Shown here piece after piece: positions 25,068 to 35,046 of a stretch of 64,000 bases of DNA. This stretch comes from an uncultured Prevotella sp. (GTDB lineage: Bacteria; Bacteroidota; Bacteroidia; Bacteroidales; Bacteroidaceae): contig NZ_CAMJOS010000001.1 in NCBI RefSeq assembly GCF_946407605.1, positions 1 through 64,000 on the forward strand, read 5' to 3'. Position numbers and translations under genes: made by a program. Below the pieces are notes generated by a model, which saw only the letters and a program-made list of their open reading frames with translations, had not been told where the DNA came from and did not search any database. Each line of letters begins with the position of its first letter. Position 1 is the stretch's first letter.

Positions 25068-26867
25068 TTACTTATTAAATACCATAGCTAAAAGATTATT
25101 CTCATCGATAGTTTCTCCACGAGCAGACTGAAGCATATTCTTATAGCTCTTGTACCTTATAGATGTTGCTGTATATGACAACTCTATTTTATTATAGTGC
25201 ATCTTCAAATTATCTTCTATAAGCTGATTTACCAATGAATCATAATAGGAATGAAGATTCTCCACCATGGTTGCTATATAATGCGGGCTTCTTCCGCCAT
25301 GAACGATCATATTCCTCGTCCTATATATTCTATCAACGTGCCATCTAATTCTTTCTTCATGGCGTACTAGAAATGCTAAAATTTCCTCTGGCTTAGACAG
25401 GATTGTATACATATCATGCATCCTATGTCTCATTAAATAGAACTTGTCTGCTGTCAGTTGATCATACAAGAGGTTCAACTCCTTCTTGACATGTTCATCA
25501 TCTCCATCGTATTTTTTCAACACCATTAGAGCTGCCAACTTCTCAATGTCGTCTGTTCCTTCTGTTACCCTACTTAATATTCTTTTATAAAAACCTTTAT
25601 TCCATATTTTCAAGCTACTATCGATTGCACCTATCAACTTGCGATAGTAGTTTACACAAAGGTAAGGAACAATAGTTTCATAGATTTGAGCTATACGCGC
25701 ATTCTTACTATTTATGTCCTTTGGAATCAGCACTTCGAGTGCTGTAAAGAGATTCACAAACTGATTCTCAAGATTATCTGTTACAAGTGCATTTTCGTGA
25801 AGTTGTTTAGAACTATCTATTCTTTGAATTGATTCAGGAGCGTATGAAAGCCGGTTGTATGTCTTTGATGTCATAACAGAGGCCGGAAATGGTTTCATAT
25901 CTTCACAATGAACAATGTTTCCGATAGGCTTTTTGATGGGTATCACCGTATGAGAAGCCTCTTCAATCACAAGACATTCATTCTGGATGCTCAATTCGTC
26001 CTTGTGATGGTAAAACCTAAATGTTCTTGAATGGCGGTGAATACGCTGGAGGGACAATTGCCTCGCCATATAAGGGTCATTTGCCTTCACCTCTGTGATG
26101 ATAAACATTTGGGAATTTTTTCGCCTTAAACTGAATCTATTAATTACAGGATCGCTAAACGAAAAATGTAATGTATCATCAACAACATCGTGATCTTTAC
26201 CAAAAGCATTTTTTAAACTCTTGAACAACGGATTCCCTATATTGACAACTTTATACTTCTTTACAATCCCATCATATAAGGAAAAATAATGGTCAACAGC
26301 ATTCTCATCGTCAATTTTAGTTCCAGAGCTAAAGAAAAAATTTAGATTCACTGCATAAATATATTCTTCCGAATAACCCAAATACTTCAGGTGCGTCACA
26401 AATATTCTCGTGAGATTCTCTATTTTTTTCTTTTCTCTTTCACCCTTAGTCTTAATTAATTCGGAAAGAGTCTCCTTCAACTTTATAAAGTAAAGTTCGC
26501 CTATCTTTAGCTGTTTAAGAAGTACTATACAATTTAGGATTTCTCTGTTGGTAAAGTTGGTCCAGGCATTATAACATAAATAAGTCATACCCATGTCTTG
26601 AAGCAAAACTGCCATAACTTCATCGTCTTTGAACGATTTTGATAGCTCTTCAAGAACTGAACGCATCCCCTCTTCTTTTATCATTCCATTTTCAATATCC
26701 AACACAGTTTCATGTGCTTCATCGAGTAATGAAATGATATTTAAAGCTGGAGCCTTGTATGAATCATAAGTATAGTTGAATGTCATTTCATCAATTAAGT
26801 TAGCAAACACCACTAATCCTTCCATTTTTGATGAAAAGTTCCATCCAACTAAAGACTTGTTCCTCAT
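25068..26867 (-). CDS. Apea-like HEPN domain protein
   Basis: About 599 residues from the ATG at 26867; an in-frame TTG at 26882 is the alternative start. The C-terminal 170 residues are helical with the HEPN motif RNMIVH (RTRNMIVHGG, about 75-80 residues from the C-terminus), and the upstream NLFTALEVLI segment is typical of Apea-like HEPN proteins. The N-terminal 350 residues are not recognised. It begins just after the capsule operon's last dehydratase gene ends and is followed by the beta-flower gene. It is probably an RNase-like defence or regulatory pair rather than a glycan enzyme. Confidence 0.65.
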   Translation of the reverse strand: MRNKSLVGWNFSSKMEGLVVFANLIDEMTFNYTYDSYKAPALNIISLLDEAHETVLDIENGMIKEEGMRSVLEELSKSFKDDEVMAVLLQDMGMTYLCYNAWTNFTNREILNCIVLLKQLKIGELYFIKLKETLSELIKTKGEREKKKIENLTRIFVTHLKYLGYSEEYIYAVNLNFFFSSGTKIDDENAVDHYFSLYDGIVKKYKVVNIGNPLFKSLKNAFGKDHDVVDDTLHFSFSDPVINRFSLRRKNSQMFIITEVKANDPYMARQLSLQRIHRHSRTFRFYHHKDELSIQNECLVIEEASHTVIPIKKPIGNIVHCEDMKPFPASVMTSKTYNRLSYAPESIQRIDSSKQLHENALVTDNLENQFVNLFTALEVLIPKDINSKNARIAQIYETIVPYLCVNYYRKLIGAIDSSLKIWNKGFYKRILSRVTEGTDDIEKLAALMVLKKYDGDDEHVKKELNLLYDQLTADKFYLMRHRMHDMYTILSKPEEILAFLVRHEERIRWHVDRIYRTRNMIVHGGRSPHYIATMVENLHSYYDSLVNQLIEDNLKMHYNKIELSYTATSIRYKSYKNMLQSARGETIDENNLLAMVFNK

Positions 26868-26905
26868 AACAGAAATATCCAATAATATAACAAAAAAACT
26901 TCTAC

Positions 26906-28114
26906 TTACATCTTCTGATCCAAATTCTTCCCCTTCTCCTCATGCTCGAAGTTAGGAATAAACTCCTTGATAGCCTCCACCACCTGGGCCTTCGTAAAGT
27001 CCTCCTTCGCAAATATTCCCTCTATCTTCTCAAAGAAAGAATCAACCTCCTCCATATCATGCCTTGTCGTCTGCTCCACCACACCCAGCGCCGCAAATCT
27101 CTGCATATCAATCTTCTCCCCAGGCACATAGAACTCCTCGTAGGCCTTCTCACCCGTGGTATCCGAGCCGAAGTACACCGTAGGATACTTATTGTCATCC
27201 CAACCCAGTGCAGCGGCCTTGCGCTTGGCCTCATCATCCGAAGAGCAAGGATCTTTCTCCAGCCCGTTGGCCGTCACGAACTTGTCACAGATCGAAGAGA
27301 ATGTCAGCATCTGGTCTTCACCCAACTTCGGGAAGAACACCTCTCCCCCATTACCCAAGATACAAGCCAACATACAAATCTGACCAGACTCTTCGGGCGA
27401 AACGAAGTAACGCTTCACATCACTTGGTGCAGCCAGCGGCTGCTTCTTCTGCAAGCGGTGAATCCAGCCGTCAGGCAGCGAGCCGTTGCTGAATGCCACG
27501 TTCGCAAAGCGGGCAGTTGTCACCTTGAAATACTTATTGTAAGCCATCACCAGGTCTTCCATGATACGCTTCGATGCGCCCATGATGTTAACTGGATTGG
27601 CAGCCTTATCTGTCGAAACACAGAAGAAATGCTTCGGTGGATACACCGTCAACAAGTCCATCAACTTCTTCGCCTTGATGTCGTTGTTCTCTATCAGCGC
27701 CTGCACGCTGTAGCGGTCCTTCTCCGAACGCACATGCTTGTGCGCACTGAAGTTCGCCACAATGTCAAAGCCCTTCTCCTCACGGAAGATGCGCTCAAAG
27801 ATCGGGTCTGCGAAGTTCAGCGTGTAGCAGCGGAACTCGTCGGGCACGTAGAGGCCGTTTGTTGAGCGCACATCGCGCACCAGTTCAGCCAACCCGTTCT
27901 CGTTCAGGTCAACCACCACTACTGATGCCGGTTCAAACCGCAACACCGCCTTGATGAAGCTGGAACCGATAGAGCCAGCACCACCAATCACACATACTTT
28001 CTTACCCTTAATCTCCTGAGTGAGCTTCTCGGCATTCGCCTCGATGTCACCCTTAAACATGCTCTCCGGTCTGAATGTAACCGAATCGCTTATAAACTTG
28101 TCTAAATTAAACAT
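26906..28114 (-). CDS. CapD/PseB-like NAD-dependent 4,6-dehydratase
   Basis: A 402-residue soluble member of the Polysacc_synt_2 (CapD-like) family. The NAD-binding GGAGSIGSS is at 44-52, and the substrate loop FSAHKHVRSEKD is at about 122-133. The active-site segment STDKAANPVNIMGASKR has Met where other SDRs have Tyr, as is usual in this family. It probably converts a UDP-HexNAc to a 4-keto-6-deoxy (or epimerised) sugar for one of the locus aminotransferases. No N-terminal membrane domain is present. Its start lies about 100 bases from the preceding gene. Confidence 0.85.
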   Translation of the reverse strand: MFNLDKFISDSVTFRPESMFKGDIEANAEKLTQEIKGKKVCVIGGAGSIGSSFIKAVLRFEPASVVVVDLNENGLAELVRDVRSTNGLYVPDEFRCYTLNFADPIFERIFREEKGFDIVANFSAHKHVRSEKDRYSVQALIENNDIKAKKLMDLLTVYPPKHFFCVSTDKAANPVNIMGASKRIMEDLVMAYNKYFKVTTARFANVAFSNGSLPDGWIHRLQKKQPLAAPSDVKRYFVSPEESGQICMLACILGNGGEVFFPKLGEDQMLTFSSICDKFVTANGLEKDPCSSDDEAKRKAAALGWDDNKYPTVYFGSDTTGEKAYEEFYVPGEKIDMQRFAALGVVEQTTRHDMEEVDSFFEKIEGIFAKEDFTKAQVVEAIKEFIPNFEHEEKGKNLDQKM

Positions 28115-28216
28115 CTCTTAATCATTATATTTACGATGCAATATTTTCTTTAAAAAGTAAAACTATTCCCATCTTCACTTTGTTCACATGCCAATTCCTC
28201 CAGCTGATTACACTTT

Positions 28217-29329
28217 TCATTCTGTATGAAACAAATATCCGCTGGCGTAGAACCACAATTGTCGCCAGACGCTTTCTTCGTAAATATCTTCATACTTCCA
28301 GCGGTAGCGGAAAAGATTCTTTACCAAATGCCAACGATTGTGCCAACTACCCTCACCTGATCCAAATACATAGTCATCATCATATAATGCACTATCCAGT
28401 ATCTTTTCTGCGAATGAGCTATCCGTGGTAATATCAGGATTCGAGACTTTTACACCCAGATAGTTCACGCATATAGCTGTAGCTGCATCTGCAAACCTCT
28501 TCAAGTGACATCGCTCACAGAATACATAGAACTGCTTCCAGTCCACATCATTCTGATGTTTCTCCAGAAGCATTGCCCAATCGAGTATCTGCTTCAACCT
28601 TAATCCTTCACTCACAAAATGAGCACAAGCGTGATAGGTCAGAAACATTGCAGTCCACTGCATTGGAGGTATCACGCTCGATTTAGTCAACGGCTGAAAT
28701 TTCTGAGGTTCCCGCGTGAGTTCATCAACGAGCGCTTTCTGTAACCTCTTCCCTCTTTTGCCATCTCTGGTATGAACAAAATACTGATGGTTCTCAAAGG
28801 TCTCACCTTGGTAGAATATCTGCGAGTGTTTATACCATTCCTCATCTACCTCGGCTCCGACTTCACGAGCAATCTCATTTCCCTTAGCATAATTCTCAAA
28901 CAGATAACAGTCTATATCCCCAGGACTTCGATGTTCAGGCTTAGGATACATTGTTGCACTTGCCTGCCCTTTGAAGACCATCACCTTGCATCCTTTTCCT
29001 GCCCATTTCGATGCCAAACTATCCATGACCTGTAACTGTTGGTCATTACTCTGTTCGGTTTGAAGCAACGAACCTGTACCTTCAAGCACATACATCTGCC
29101 ACCAGCCACTATCTATATTGGGAGCTATACCATCCTTTCCATATTTCTCCACCAACCTACTCAGCCCATCCATCACAATAGCGGACACGCCTTGTTTTTC
29201 GGACATATCCCTAATACACACCCAATCCTTCTGTGACAACCCACGAAGGGATTGTGTATTGGCAGTAGAAGCATCTTCAGTCTCTATGCCAAGCCTTACA
29301 AGCGTCAGAAAAGCATCTTTTGCAAGCAT
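28217..29329 (-). CDS. Nucleotidyltransferase family protein (NTP_transf_5)
   Basis: A 370-residue protein of the 'uncharacterised nucleotidyltransferase' family often found in capsule loci. The polymerase-beta-like core is KVMVFKGQAS (about 113-122) and HRSPGDIDCYL (about 131-141, with the DxD acidic pair). It is followed by a helical region with MFLTYHACAHFV. Substrate is unknown. It lies 6 bases after the tandem cupin genes. Confidence 0.8.
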   Translation of the reverse strand: MLAKDAFLTLVRLGIETEDASTANTQSLRGLSQKDWVCIRDMSEKQGVSAIVMDGLSRLVEKYGKDGIAPNIDSGWWQMYVLEGTGSLLQTEQSNDQQLQVMDSLASKWAGKGCKVMVFKGQASATMYPKPEHRSPGDIDCYLFENYAKGNEIAREVGAEVDEEWYKHSQIFYQGETFENHQYFVHTRDGKRGKRLQKALVDELTREPQKFQPLTKSSVIPPMQWTAMFLTYHACAHFVSEGLRLKQILDWAMLLEKHQNDVDWKQFYVFCERCHLKRFADAATAICVNYLGVKVSNPDITTDSSFAEKILDSALYDDDYVFGSGEGSWHNRWHLVKNLFRYRWKYEDIYEESVWRQLWFYASGYLFHTE

Positions 29330-29335
29330 CTGGGG

Positions 29336-29758
29336 TTATTCCTCTTTTCTAAATTCCAAGAACTCTTGATAATCCCTTATATAATCTTCCTTCTGATATA
29401 TTTCTGAAGCCAGCACCATACATACAGCACCTGAAGAGAAATCCTCCAAATCACGCCATAGCCCAGGCTTTACATATAATCCCTGATATGGTCTATTCAA
29501 GAAGAAAGAACGCTTTGCCTTTCCATCATCAAGTGTAACTGTAAACGAACCAGAAGCGGCTATTATCAACTGCTCCAAATCCCTATGAGCATGTGAACCA
29601 CGGCTCTCGCCACCAGGTACATCATATAGGTAATACACCCGCTTCACATCAAATGGCAAAGTTGTGCCATTCTGAACCACCGTTAAGTTTCCTTTACGGT
29701 CGCTATGGTGCTTATCCAATTCCACCATAGTACAGTCGAAAACGCTATATTTTGCCAT
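29336..29758 (-). CDS. fdtA: FdtA/QdtA-type sugar 3,4-ketoisomerase
   Basis: A 140-residue cupin of the WxcM/FdtA/QdtA family. The characteristic segment is VYYLYDVPGGESRGSHAHRD (about 41-60), with the HxH pair; FNRPYQGLYV-like (here LNRPYQGLYVKPGLW) and YIRDYQEFL follow. FdtA-type enzymes shift the keto group of dTDP-4-keto-6-deoxyglucose from C4 to C3. The gene overlaps its paralogue upstream by 14 bases. With rmlA, fdtB and fdtC in the same locus it should supply Fuc3NAc or Qui3NAc; which one cannot be told from sequence. Confidence 0.85.
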   Translation of the reverse strand: MAKYSVFDCTMVELDKHHSDRKGNLTVVQNGTTLPFDVKRVYYLYDVPGGESRGSHAHRDLEQLIIAASGSFTVTLDDGKAKRSFFLNRPYQGLYVKPGLWRDLEDFSSGAVCMVLASEIYQKEDYIRDYQEFLEFRKEE

Positions 29759-30164
29759 CTTTCTTCAGTTTTAAGAATTCATCGTAATCACGGATATAGT
29801 CATCAGCAGAATACCCTACCGATCCGAACTCTAAAGCAAATGAATTGGTTGAGAAGTTCTCCATCGTTCTCCACAAGCCCTTAGGGATATAGAGGCCATA
29901 ATAAGACCGATTAAGACTAAACCGTTTCTTATTCACGCCATCGTCAACCTCTACATCAAAGGCCCCTGACAGAGCTATCACCACTTCCTGATTCTCACGG
30001 AAGGCATGCCCCCCTCTATCTTCTCCACCAGGAACATCATATATCCAATAGGTCCTCTTGATTTCAAAAGGAATATGTTTATTCTGTTCCGCAAAGGATA
30101 GATTTCCACGGGCATCCAAGAACTTTGGCAACTCTATGATTCTTACGTCTTCAATACTTGCCAT
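29745..30164 (-). CDS. FdtA/QdtA-like cupin lacking the second conserved His
   Basis: A 139-residue paralogue of the next gene. The same layout is seen (TYWIYDVPGGEDRGGHAFRE, LNRSYYGLYIPKGLWR, YIRDYDEFLK), but the HxH of the signature is HAF: the second His is Phe. That His is part of the conserved active site in FdtA-type enzymes, so this copy may be inactive alone, act as a heteromeric partner, or have another specificity. It sits 5 bases after rmlA. Confidence 0.8.
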   Translation of the reverse strand: MASIEDVRIIELPKFLDARGNLSFAEQNKHIPFEIKRTYWIYDVPGGEDRGGHAFRENQEVVIALSGAFDVEVDDGVNKKRFSLNRSYYGLYIPKGLWRTMENFSTNSFALEFGSVGYSADDYIRDYDEFLKLKKDGKI

Positions 30165-30169
30165 AATTA

Positions 30170-31078
30170 TTATCTGAGAGTATCAGAGTTAACTTCTTCT
30201 TTCATCTCATCAATCACCTTCAGAAGGTATTGGCCATACTGGTTCTTCAACATGGGCTTGGCAAGTTCACGCATCTTATCTTCTGAGATCCACCCATTGC
30301 GATATGCAATACCCTCCAAGCAAGCTACCTTCAGGCCTTGACGTTTCTCAATAACCTCGACGAATGTACTTGCTTCAGCCAAGCTATCGTGTGTGCCTGT
30401 ATCAAGCCAAGCAAATCCACGACCCAAAGTCTGCACCTTTAACTCGCCATCTTTCAGGAACTCCTGATTGACTGTAGTTATTTCCAACTCTCCACGAGCA
30501 GATGGTTTGATATGCTTTGCAACATCAACCACTTTATTAGGATAGAAGTACAGGCCAACCACTGCATAATTTGACTTTGGTTCCATGGGCTTTTCTTCAA
30601 TTGAGAGGCAATTGCCCTCACGGTCAAATTCTGCCACACCATATCGTTCAGGGTCATTCACCCAATAGCCGAAGACTGTCGCCTTACCATTTTTTTCAGC
30701 ATCATCAACAGCCTTCTTCAGAAGATATGTAAATCCTGCACCATAAAAGATATTATCGCCAAGTACAAGGCAGGCAGAATCATTACCGATAAACTTCTCA
30801 CCGATGAGAAAAGCCTGAGCAAGGCCGTCTGGTGAGGGCTGTTCGGCATACTCAAAGTGAACGCCATAATCTGAGCCATCGCCAAGCAGACGTTTGAAAC
30901 CTGGAAGGTCGTAAGGCGTTGAGATAATCAGAATTTCCCTAATTCCTGCTAACATCAGAGCTGAAATAGGATAATACACCATCGGTTTATCATAAATCGG
31001 TAGTAACTGTTTGCTCACACCCTTCGTAATGGGGTAAAGTCTTGTGCCAGAACCACCAGCAAGAACGATTCCTTTCAT
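30170..31078 (-). CDS. rfbA: Glucose-1-phosphate thymidylyltransferase
   Basis: A 302-residue RmlA/RfbA. The nucleotide-binding [17 protein letters not shown] (8-24), the LGDNIFYG loop (about 107-114), [20 protein letters not shown] and [10 protein letters not shown] all match the family at its usual length. It makes dTDP-glucose from glucose-1-phosphate and dTTP. The next enzyme, dTDP-glucose 4,6-dehydratase (rmlB), is not seen in this window. Confidence 0.95.
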   Translation of the reverse strand: MKGIVLAGGSGTRLYPITKGVSKQLLPIYDKPMVYYPISALMLAGIREILIISTPYDLPGFKRLLGDGSDYGVHFEYAEQPSPDGLAQAFLIGEKFIGNDSACLVLGDNIFYGAGFTYLLKKAVDDAEKNGKATVFGYWVNDPERYGVAEFDREGNCLSIEEKPMEPKSNYAVVGLYFYPNKVVDVAKHIKPSARGELEITTVNQEFLKDGELKVQTLGRGFAWLDTGTHDSLAEASTFVEVIEKRQGLKVACLEGIAYRNGWISEDKMRELAKPMLKNQYGQYLLKVIDEMKEEVNSDTLR

Positions 31079-31089
31079 CTCTAATTTTT

Positions 31090-32373
31090 TTAATCTACAA
31101 TTGCACTTTTGATGGTATCTACAATATATTTGATATCATCTTCTTTTACACAGGGGCCAGAAGGAAGGCATAAAGCAACCTTGAAAATCTCTTCACTCAC
31201 ACCGTTCACGTATGCAGGAGCATTCTTGTAAACGGGTTGTTTGTGCATCGGTTTCCATACTGGACGTGCCTCAATCTGAGCCTTATCCAAATATACACGC
31301 AGAGCCTCTACATTGTCATTGGGCTGACAATCTGTAGTTGCCGAAGAAGCTGCATGAATAACACCAGCTGCACCACCTACAGCCCCAGTCACTATAGTCT
31401 TATAGGTGTTTTCCTGCCCCTTAATTTTCAAAGATGGATCAAGGGTTATAGTGCAAAGCCAATAGTTTGAGTCATACCTACCAGTTGAAGGCTGGCTATT
31501 AACAGACACGCCCATGACATCTTTCAGTAATTCTTCATACATCTTCTGGACCTTCTTATGATGATTAATATGATCTTCTAAAACTGTCATCTGGCCCCTT
31601 CCAATACCTGCACAGATATTGCTCATACGGTAGTTATAGCCTATCTTCTCATGCTGGTAGTACGGATAGCTCTCTCTGTACTGTGTAGCAAACATCATTA
31701 TTTCCTGCCACGCCTCTCTGTTAGGGCATATCAACGCACCACCACCCGAGGTAGTAATCATCTTATTACCATTAAAACTCAATACGCCATACTTTCCAAA
31801 CGTGCCAAGTACTTGACCATTGTAACGACTACCAAATCCTTCTGCAGCATCCTCGATTACGGGAATATTGTACTTATTCGCAATCTCCATGATGCGGTCT
31901 ATCTGATAAGGCATACCGTAGAGTGCCACAGGCACAATGGCCTTGGGGAACTTTCCCGTCTTATCCTTGCGGTCGATGATAGCCTTCTCCAGCAGCTCTG
32001 GATCCATGTTCCATGTCTCGCGCTCCGAGTCAATGAACACAGGAGTTGCACCCAAATACGTTATCGGGTGACTTGATGCACAGAATGTAAAACTCTGCAC
32101 CAAAACTTCGTCACCTGGGCCAACGCCACACGCCAATAGTGCCAAATGCACTGCAGCCGTTCCTGCAGAAAGTGCAACTACTTCCCTGTCACAAATCTTA
32201 TCTCCATTTTCCTTGGAACACACATAATTTTTCAGGTCATCCTCAAACGCGTTCACGTTCGGCCCAAGGGGTACTACCCAATTGGTGTCAAATGCCTCCT
32301 GAATGTACTTTTGCTCTAAACCGCCCTCGCTCATGTGAGCTAGACAGAGATATATTCTTTTTCTTTCTGACAT
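31090..32373 (-). CDS. DegT/DnrJ/EryC1-family PLP aminotransferase
   Basis: About 427 residues from the ATG at 32373 (a GTG two codons upstream is an alternative). The PLP Lys is in [14 protein letters not shown]; other family marks are [36 protein letters not shown] and [10 protein letters not shown]. It resembles aminotransferases of Bacteroides capsule loci that act on UDP-4-keto-6-deoxy-HexNAc. A Gly/Ala-rich insert lies at about 330-350. It is not the fdtB copy, which is at 36923-38050. Confidence 0.85.
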   Translation of the reverse strand: MSERKRIYLCLAHMSEGGLEQKYIQEAFDTNWVVPLGPNVNAFEDDLKNYVCSKENGDKICDREVVALSAGTAAVHLALLACGVGPGDEVLVQSFTFCASSHPITYLGATPVFIDSERETWNMDPELLEKAIIDRKDKTGKFPKAIVPVALYGMPYQIDRIMEIANKYNIPVIEDAAEGFGSRYNGQVLGTFGKYGVLSFNGNKMITTSGGGALICPNREAWQEIMMFATQYRESYPYYQHEKIGYNYRMSNICAGIGRGQMTVLEDHINHHKKVQKMYEELLKDVMGVSVNSQPSTGRYDSNYWLCTITLDPSLKIKGQENTYKTIVTGAVGGAAGVIHAASSATTDCQPNDNVEALRVYLDKAQIEARPVWKPMHKQPVYKNAPAYVNGVSEEIFKVALCLPSGPCVKEDDIKYIVDTIKSAIVD

Positions 32374-32398
32374 AATCACTTATAAAAAATAATTAAAC

Positions 32399-32941
32399 TC
32401 AAATGTTTTCAAACTTTGACAAAATAACTACATCATAATATCTGTCATTCTTGAAATTTTCATCTTTCAGAACGCCTTCCTCCTCATAACCACATTTCTT
32501 GAACATATAGTATGAAGGAAGGTTCTCTTTCAAAACGAGAGCTTTGATTTTATGAAGGCCTAATACTGAAAAACCATATTCTGAAATCGTATTGGTAATT
32601 ATGGTTCCATAACCCTTTCCACGGGCATTTTTTGTTCCAATTAGAATACCATACTCTGCCTTTCGGATACGCTCGTCTATCTTATAAATTCCAGCATGGC
32701 CTATAACATGACTTGTCTCGGTATCTACAATAACAAACACAGCCTCGTCATCTTGGGTGTTATGAAAGTTTATCCAGTTGGTAATATCATCTTTTGTATA
32801 ATGAGGATGCACACCTCCGAGAAGTAATGCAGATTCATCGTCGTTTTTTACAGTCATTAAATCATCGACATCATCTAGACAAGGTTTGCGAAAAAGTAAA
32901 TTACCAACACGTAATATGGCGTTATCGTTATGCTCGATCAT
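32399..32941 (-). CDS. GNAT N-acetyltransferase (RimJ/RimL-like)
   Basis: A 180-residue GNAT of the Acetyltransf_3 type: RKPCLDDVDDLM near the start, the acetyl-CoA loop ARGKGYGT (about 107-114) and LKENLPSYYMFKKCGYEEEG near the end. It may N-acetylate an amino sugar made in the locus. It lies between an aminotransferase and an ATP-grasp gene with short spacers. Confidence 0.8.
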   Translation of the reverse strand: MIEHNDNAILRVGNLLFRKPCLDDVDDLMTVKNDDESALLLGGVHPHYTKDDITNWINFHNTQDDEAVFVIVDTETSHVIGHAGIYKIDERIRKAEYGILIGTKNARGKGYGTIITNTISEYGFSVLGLHKIKALVLKENLPSYYMFKKCGYEEEGVLKDENFKNDRYYDVVILSKFENI

Positions 32942-32947
32942 TTTTAC

Positions 32948-34021
32948 TTAGCTCTTTATTTTGTCAAATATCTCTTCACTCTCCAAAATAATAGGCTCCA
33001 CATCCACATCACGCAAGAAGATATATGGCTTTTCGTAATGATAGAATGGAGCGCGCTCAACTCTATCAGCATTGCCATCTTCCATAATCTTGATGGTGTC
33101 CTCAATCAGGTCAAATCCGACATGAGCCATCACTCCAGCGTAAGCCATGTGACGGATATTCACCTCCGTCACCTTCATATTGCCGTTCTTATCCTCCTTC
33201 AGGTCAAAACTCAGAATACCGTGTGCAGGCACATTCAGTTTCTTCTCCAAATACTTGATACAATCATCACAGAACTTATTGATACGGTCTTCGTTCAAGA
33301 AGCGACCAAAGGCCGTATTACCGGTCACATGACTTGGTGCAGTATTAGCCATCACATATTCGGCACACTCCAAGGCAGCACCTTTCACATACTCGCCATT
33401 ATAGTAGAGCATCTCATTGGCCAAATGACGACCAGTCAAGAACTCGCTAACGGTAAACTCTGGAATGCGGCTATTGATAAAGAGCCAGCTTTTATAACTA
33501 CTCAGATCTTCCAACTTTAATGACCCCAAACCACCTGTTCCTTCAGTAGCACGAATCCAGCAGGGGAAGCCAATCTCTTTCTCTACATCTTCATAACGTG
33601 GATTATCCTGCGTCACCTTGATGGTCTTGGGAATAAAGTCAGTACCCTCCAGCAGGTCAGCCATGATACTCTTATCCTTTAGCGAAACGCTCAGGAGCTT
33701 GCTGCCCATAAATACAGGAACAGGGAATTTTCCATGCTTCTCATAGTAGTCACCCCATTCCACGATCTCGCTCTCTGGCTGCACAAAAGCATAGTCAACA
33801 TGCTTCTCTGCCACCAGCTTCTCTATCCATGGGAAGTAATTGGGATCTGTGCATCGAGGGCATACATAGTATTCGTCCAGCAGACCCTTCATAAAAAAGC
33901 CTACTGCCTTTTTATTTACATCGACACCAATAATGTGGTAGTCGGGATGGTTTTCACGGATAATACCCGTGATTGAACGTGGCGTCAAACCGCCAATACC
34001 TGTTACAAGAATGGTTTTCAT
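32948..34021 (-). CDS. ATP-grasp ligase
   Basis: A 357-residue ATP-grasp protein of the carbamoyl-phosphate-synthase-like short type. It has an N-terminal Rossmann-like part (ILVTGIGGLTPRSITGIIRE), ATP-grasp segments FPCWIRATEGTGGLGSLKL and FTVSEFLTGRHLANEMLY, and a late LKEDKNGNMKVTEVNIR metal-binding region. Enzymes like this form amide or peptide bonds using ATP. It probably adds an amino acid or similar group to a sugar or aminotransferase product. It overlaps the next gene upstream by 4 bases. Confidence 0.8.
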   Translation of the reverse strand: MKTILVTGIGGLTPRSITGIIRENHPDYHIIGVDVNKKAVGFFMKGLLDEYYVCPRCTDPNYFPWIEKLVAEKHVDYAFVQPESEIVEWGDYYEKHGKFPVPVFMGSKLLSVSLKDKSIMADLLEGTDFIPKTIKVTQDNPRYEDVEKEIGFPCWIRATEGTGGLGSLKLEDLSSYKSWLFINSRIPEFTVSEFLTGRHLANEMLYYNGEYVKGAALECAEYVMANTAPSHVTGNTAFGRFLNEDRINKFCDDCIKYLEKKLNVPAHGILSFDLKEDKNGNMKVTEVNIRHMAYAGVMAHVGFDLIEDTIKIMEDGNADRVERAPFYHYEKPYIFLRDVDVEPIILESEEIFDKIKS

Positions 34022-35046
34022 ATTAATCGCATTAATGTTTCTATTTCTCGTTTTATTTCAATTAATCCATATCGCTGGTCACAAATCAAAGACAATTCCC
34101 GACTCACTATGTCATTTACTTTAAATTCCGTCGGAATCTGCTTGGGCTGTGGCCAATGTATAGGGCAATATATCTGTTGCTCGATCAACTGCTTTCTAAC
34201 AGTATCTCTTTGTTCTTTGCTTTCGAACAAAACCGGTACAAACAAGGGTACAGACTTATCCGTAAATTCATACATAAATTGCACGCCCTTCAGCTTCTCG
34301 TGTATATAAGCAGCATTCTCTCTTCGCTGTTGCTTCATCTTCTGAGGATCTTCTTGCTTGTATAGCGTATAGGACAAATCGTCCATCGCATAATTGCAAT
34401 AATCATCCGCCAATTGATGTCCGAACTCTCCGAATGCAGCAAGGAACTCGTCTTTTTTTATGCTAATATCACCCGTCAAATAGCGGTACTTATCTTTCAT
34501 CGCTTTCTCTTTGACAGAGATATAAGGACAATTCTTCAGTTCAGGTTTATCTATTCCTTTAACAACTGCACCACCTATCACGCCCATCCATTTCCTAATA
34601 CTTGCAAATGAATAATCCGACAGCTCATGATATTCCTCATCATCCATCAAAAATGAATGTGTGCGGTCATACAGGATGATACTCCTTCTATTCTTTATTT
34701 TCCTTACCTTCTCAACATCCAGCGTATTCCCATACCCAAAATAGTTCGTTAAATAGAATATATCCGTATTATCCGTTATATCCGTGTTCAAATAGTAATC
34801 TGTATGATCATAATCATAGAATCGAACATCAATTCCGTGTGCCAGAAATGGTGCGATCATTGAATCACAGCACCAAGCAGGCATAGCCACAGTTTTTGCC
34901 TCCTTCTCCCTCAATATCTCTTGGAGGATAAGGTCAATGGCAGTACGCCCTGAGAGACAGTAAACGCCCTCCCTTCCCGTCAAAAATGTTTTGGGTTCGT
35001 TCTCTATCCAGAACTCGCTTCCTATTTCACTTATCATTCTTGACAT
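34018..35046 (-). CDS. DegT-like PLP-dependent aminotransferase
   Basis: About 342 residues from the ATG at 35046, chosen because a longer frame would run far into the upstream sugar transferase gene. It has CLSGRTAIDLILQEIL, AMPAWCCDSMIAPFL, ILYDRTHSF and the candidate PLP Lys in SIRKWMG. It is more divergent than the other three aminotransferases here. With the overlapping ATP-grasp and the GNAT genes it forms a three-enzyme group that probably makes and modifies one amino substituent. Confidence 0.7.
   Translation of the reverse strand: MSRMISEIGSEFWIENEPKTFLTGREGVYCLSGRTAIDLILQEILREKEAKTVAMPAWCCDSMIAPFLAHGIDVRFYDYDHTDYYLNTDITDNTDIFYLTNYFGYGNTLDVEKVRKIKNRRSIILYDRTHSFLMDDEEYHELSDYSFASIRKWMGVIGGAVVKGIDKPELKNCPYISVKEKAMKDKYRYLTGDISIKKDEFLAAFGEFGHQLADDYCNYAMDDLSYTLYKQEDPQKMKQQRRENAAYIHEKLKGVQFMYEFTDKSVPLFVPVLFESKEQRDTVRKQLIEQQIYCPIHWPQPKQIPTEFKVNDIVSRELSLICDQRYGLIEIKREIETLMRLI

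Noticed and set aside
26942..27865. 307-codon plus-strand open frame
   Set aside because: Antisense shadow of the CapD-like dehydratase gene, rich in His, Leu and Arg.
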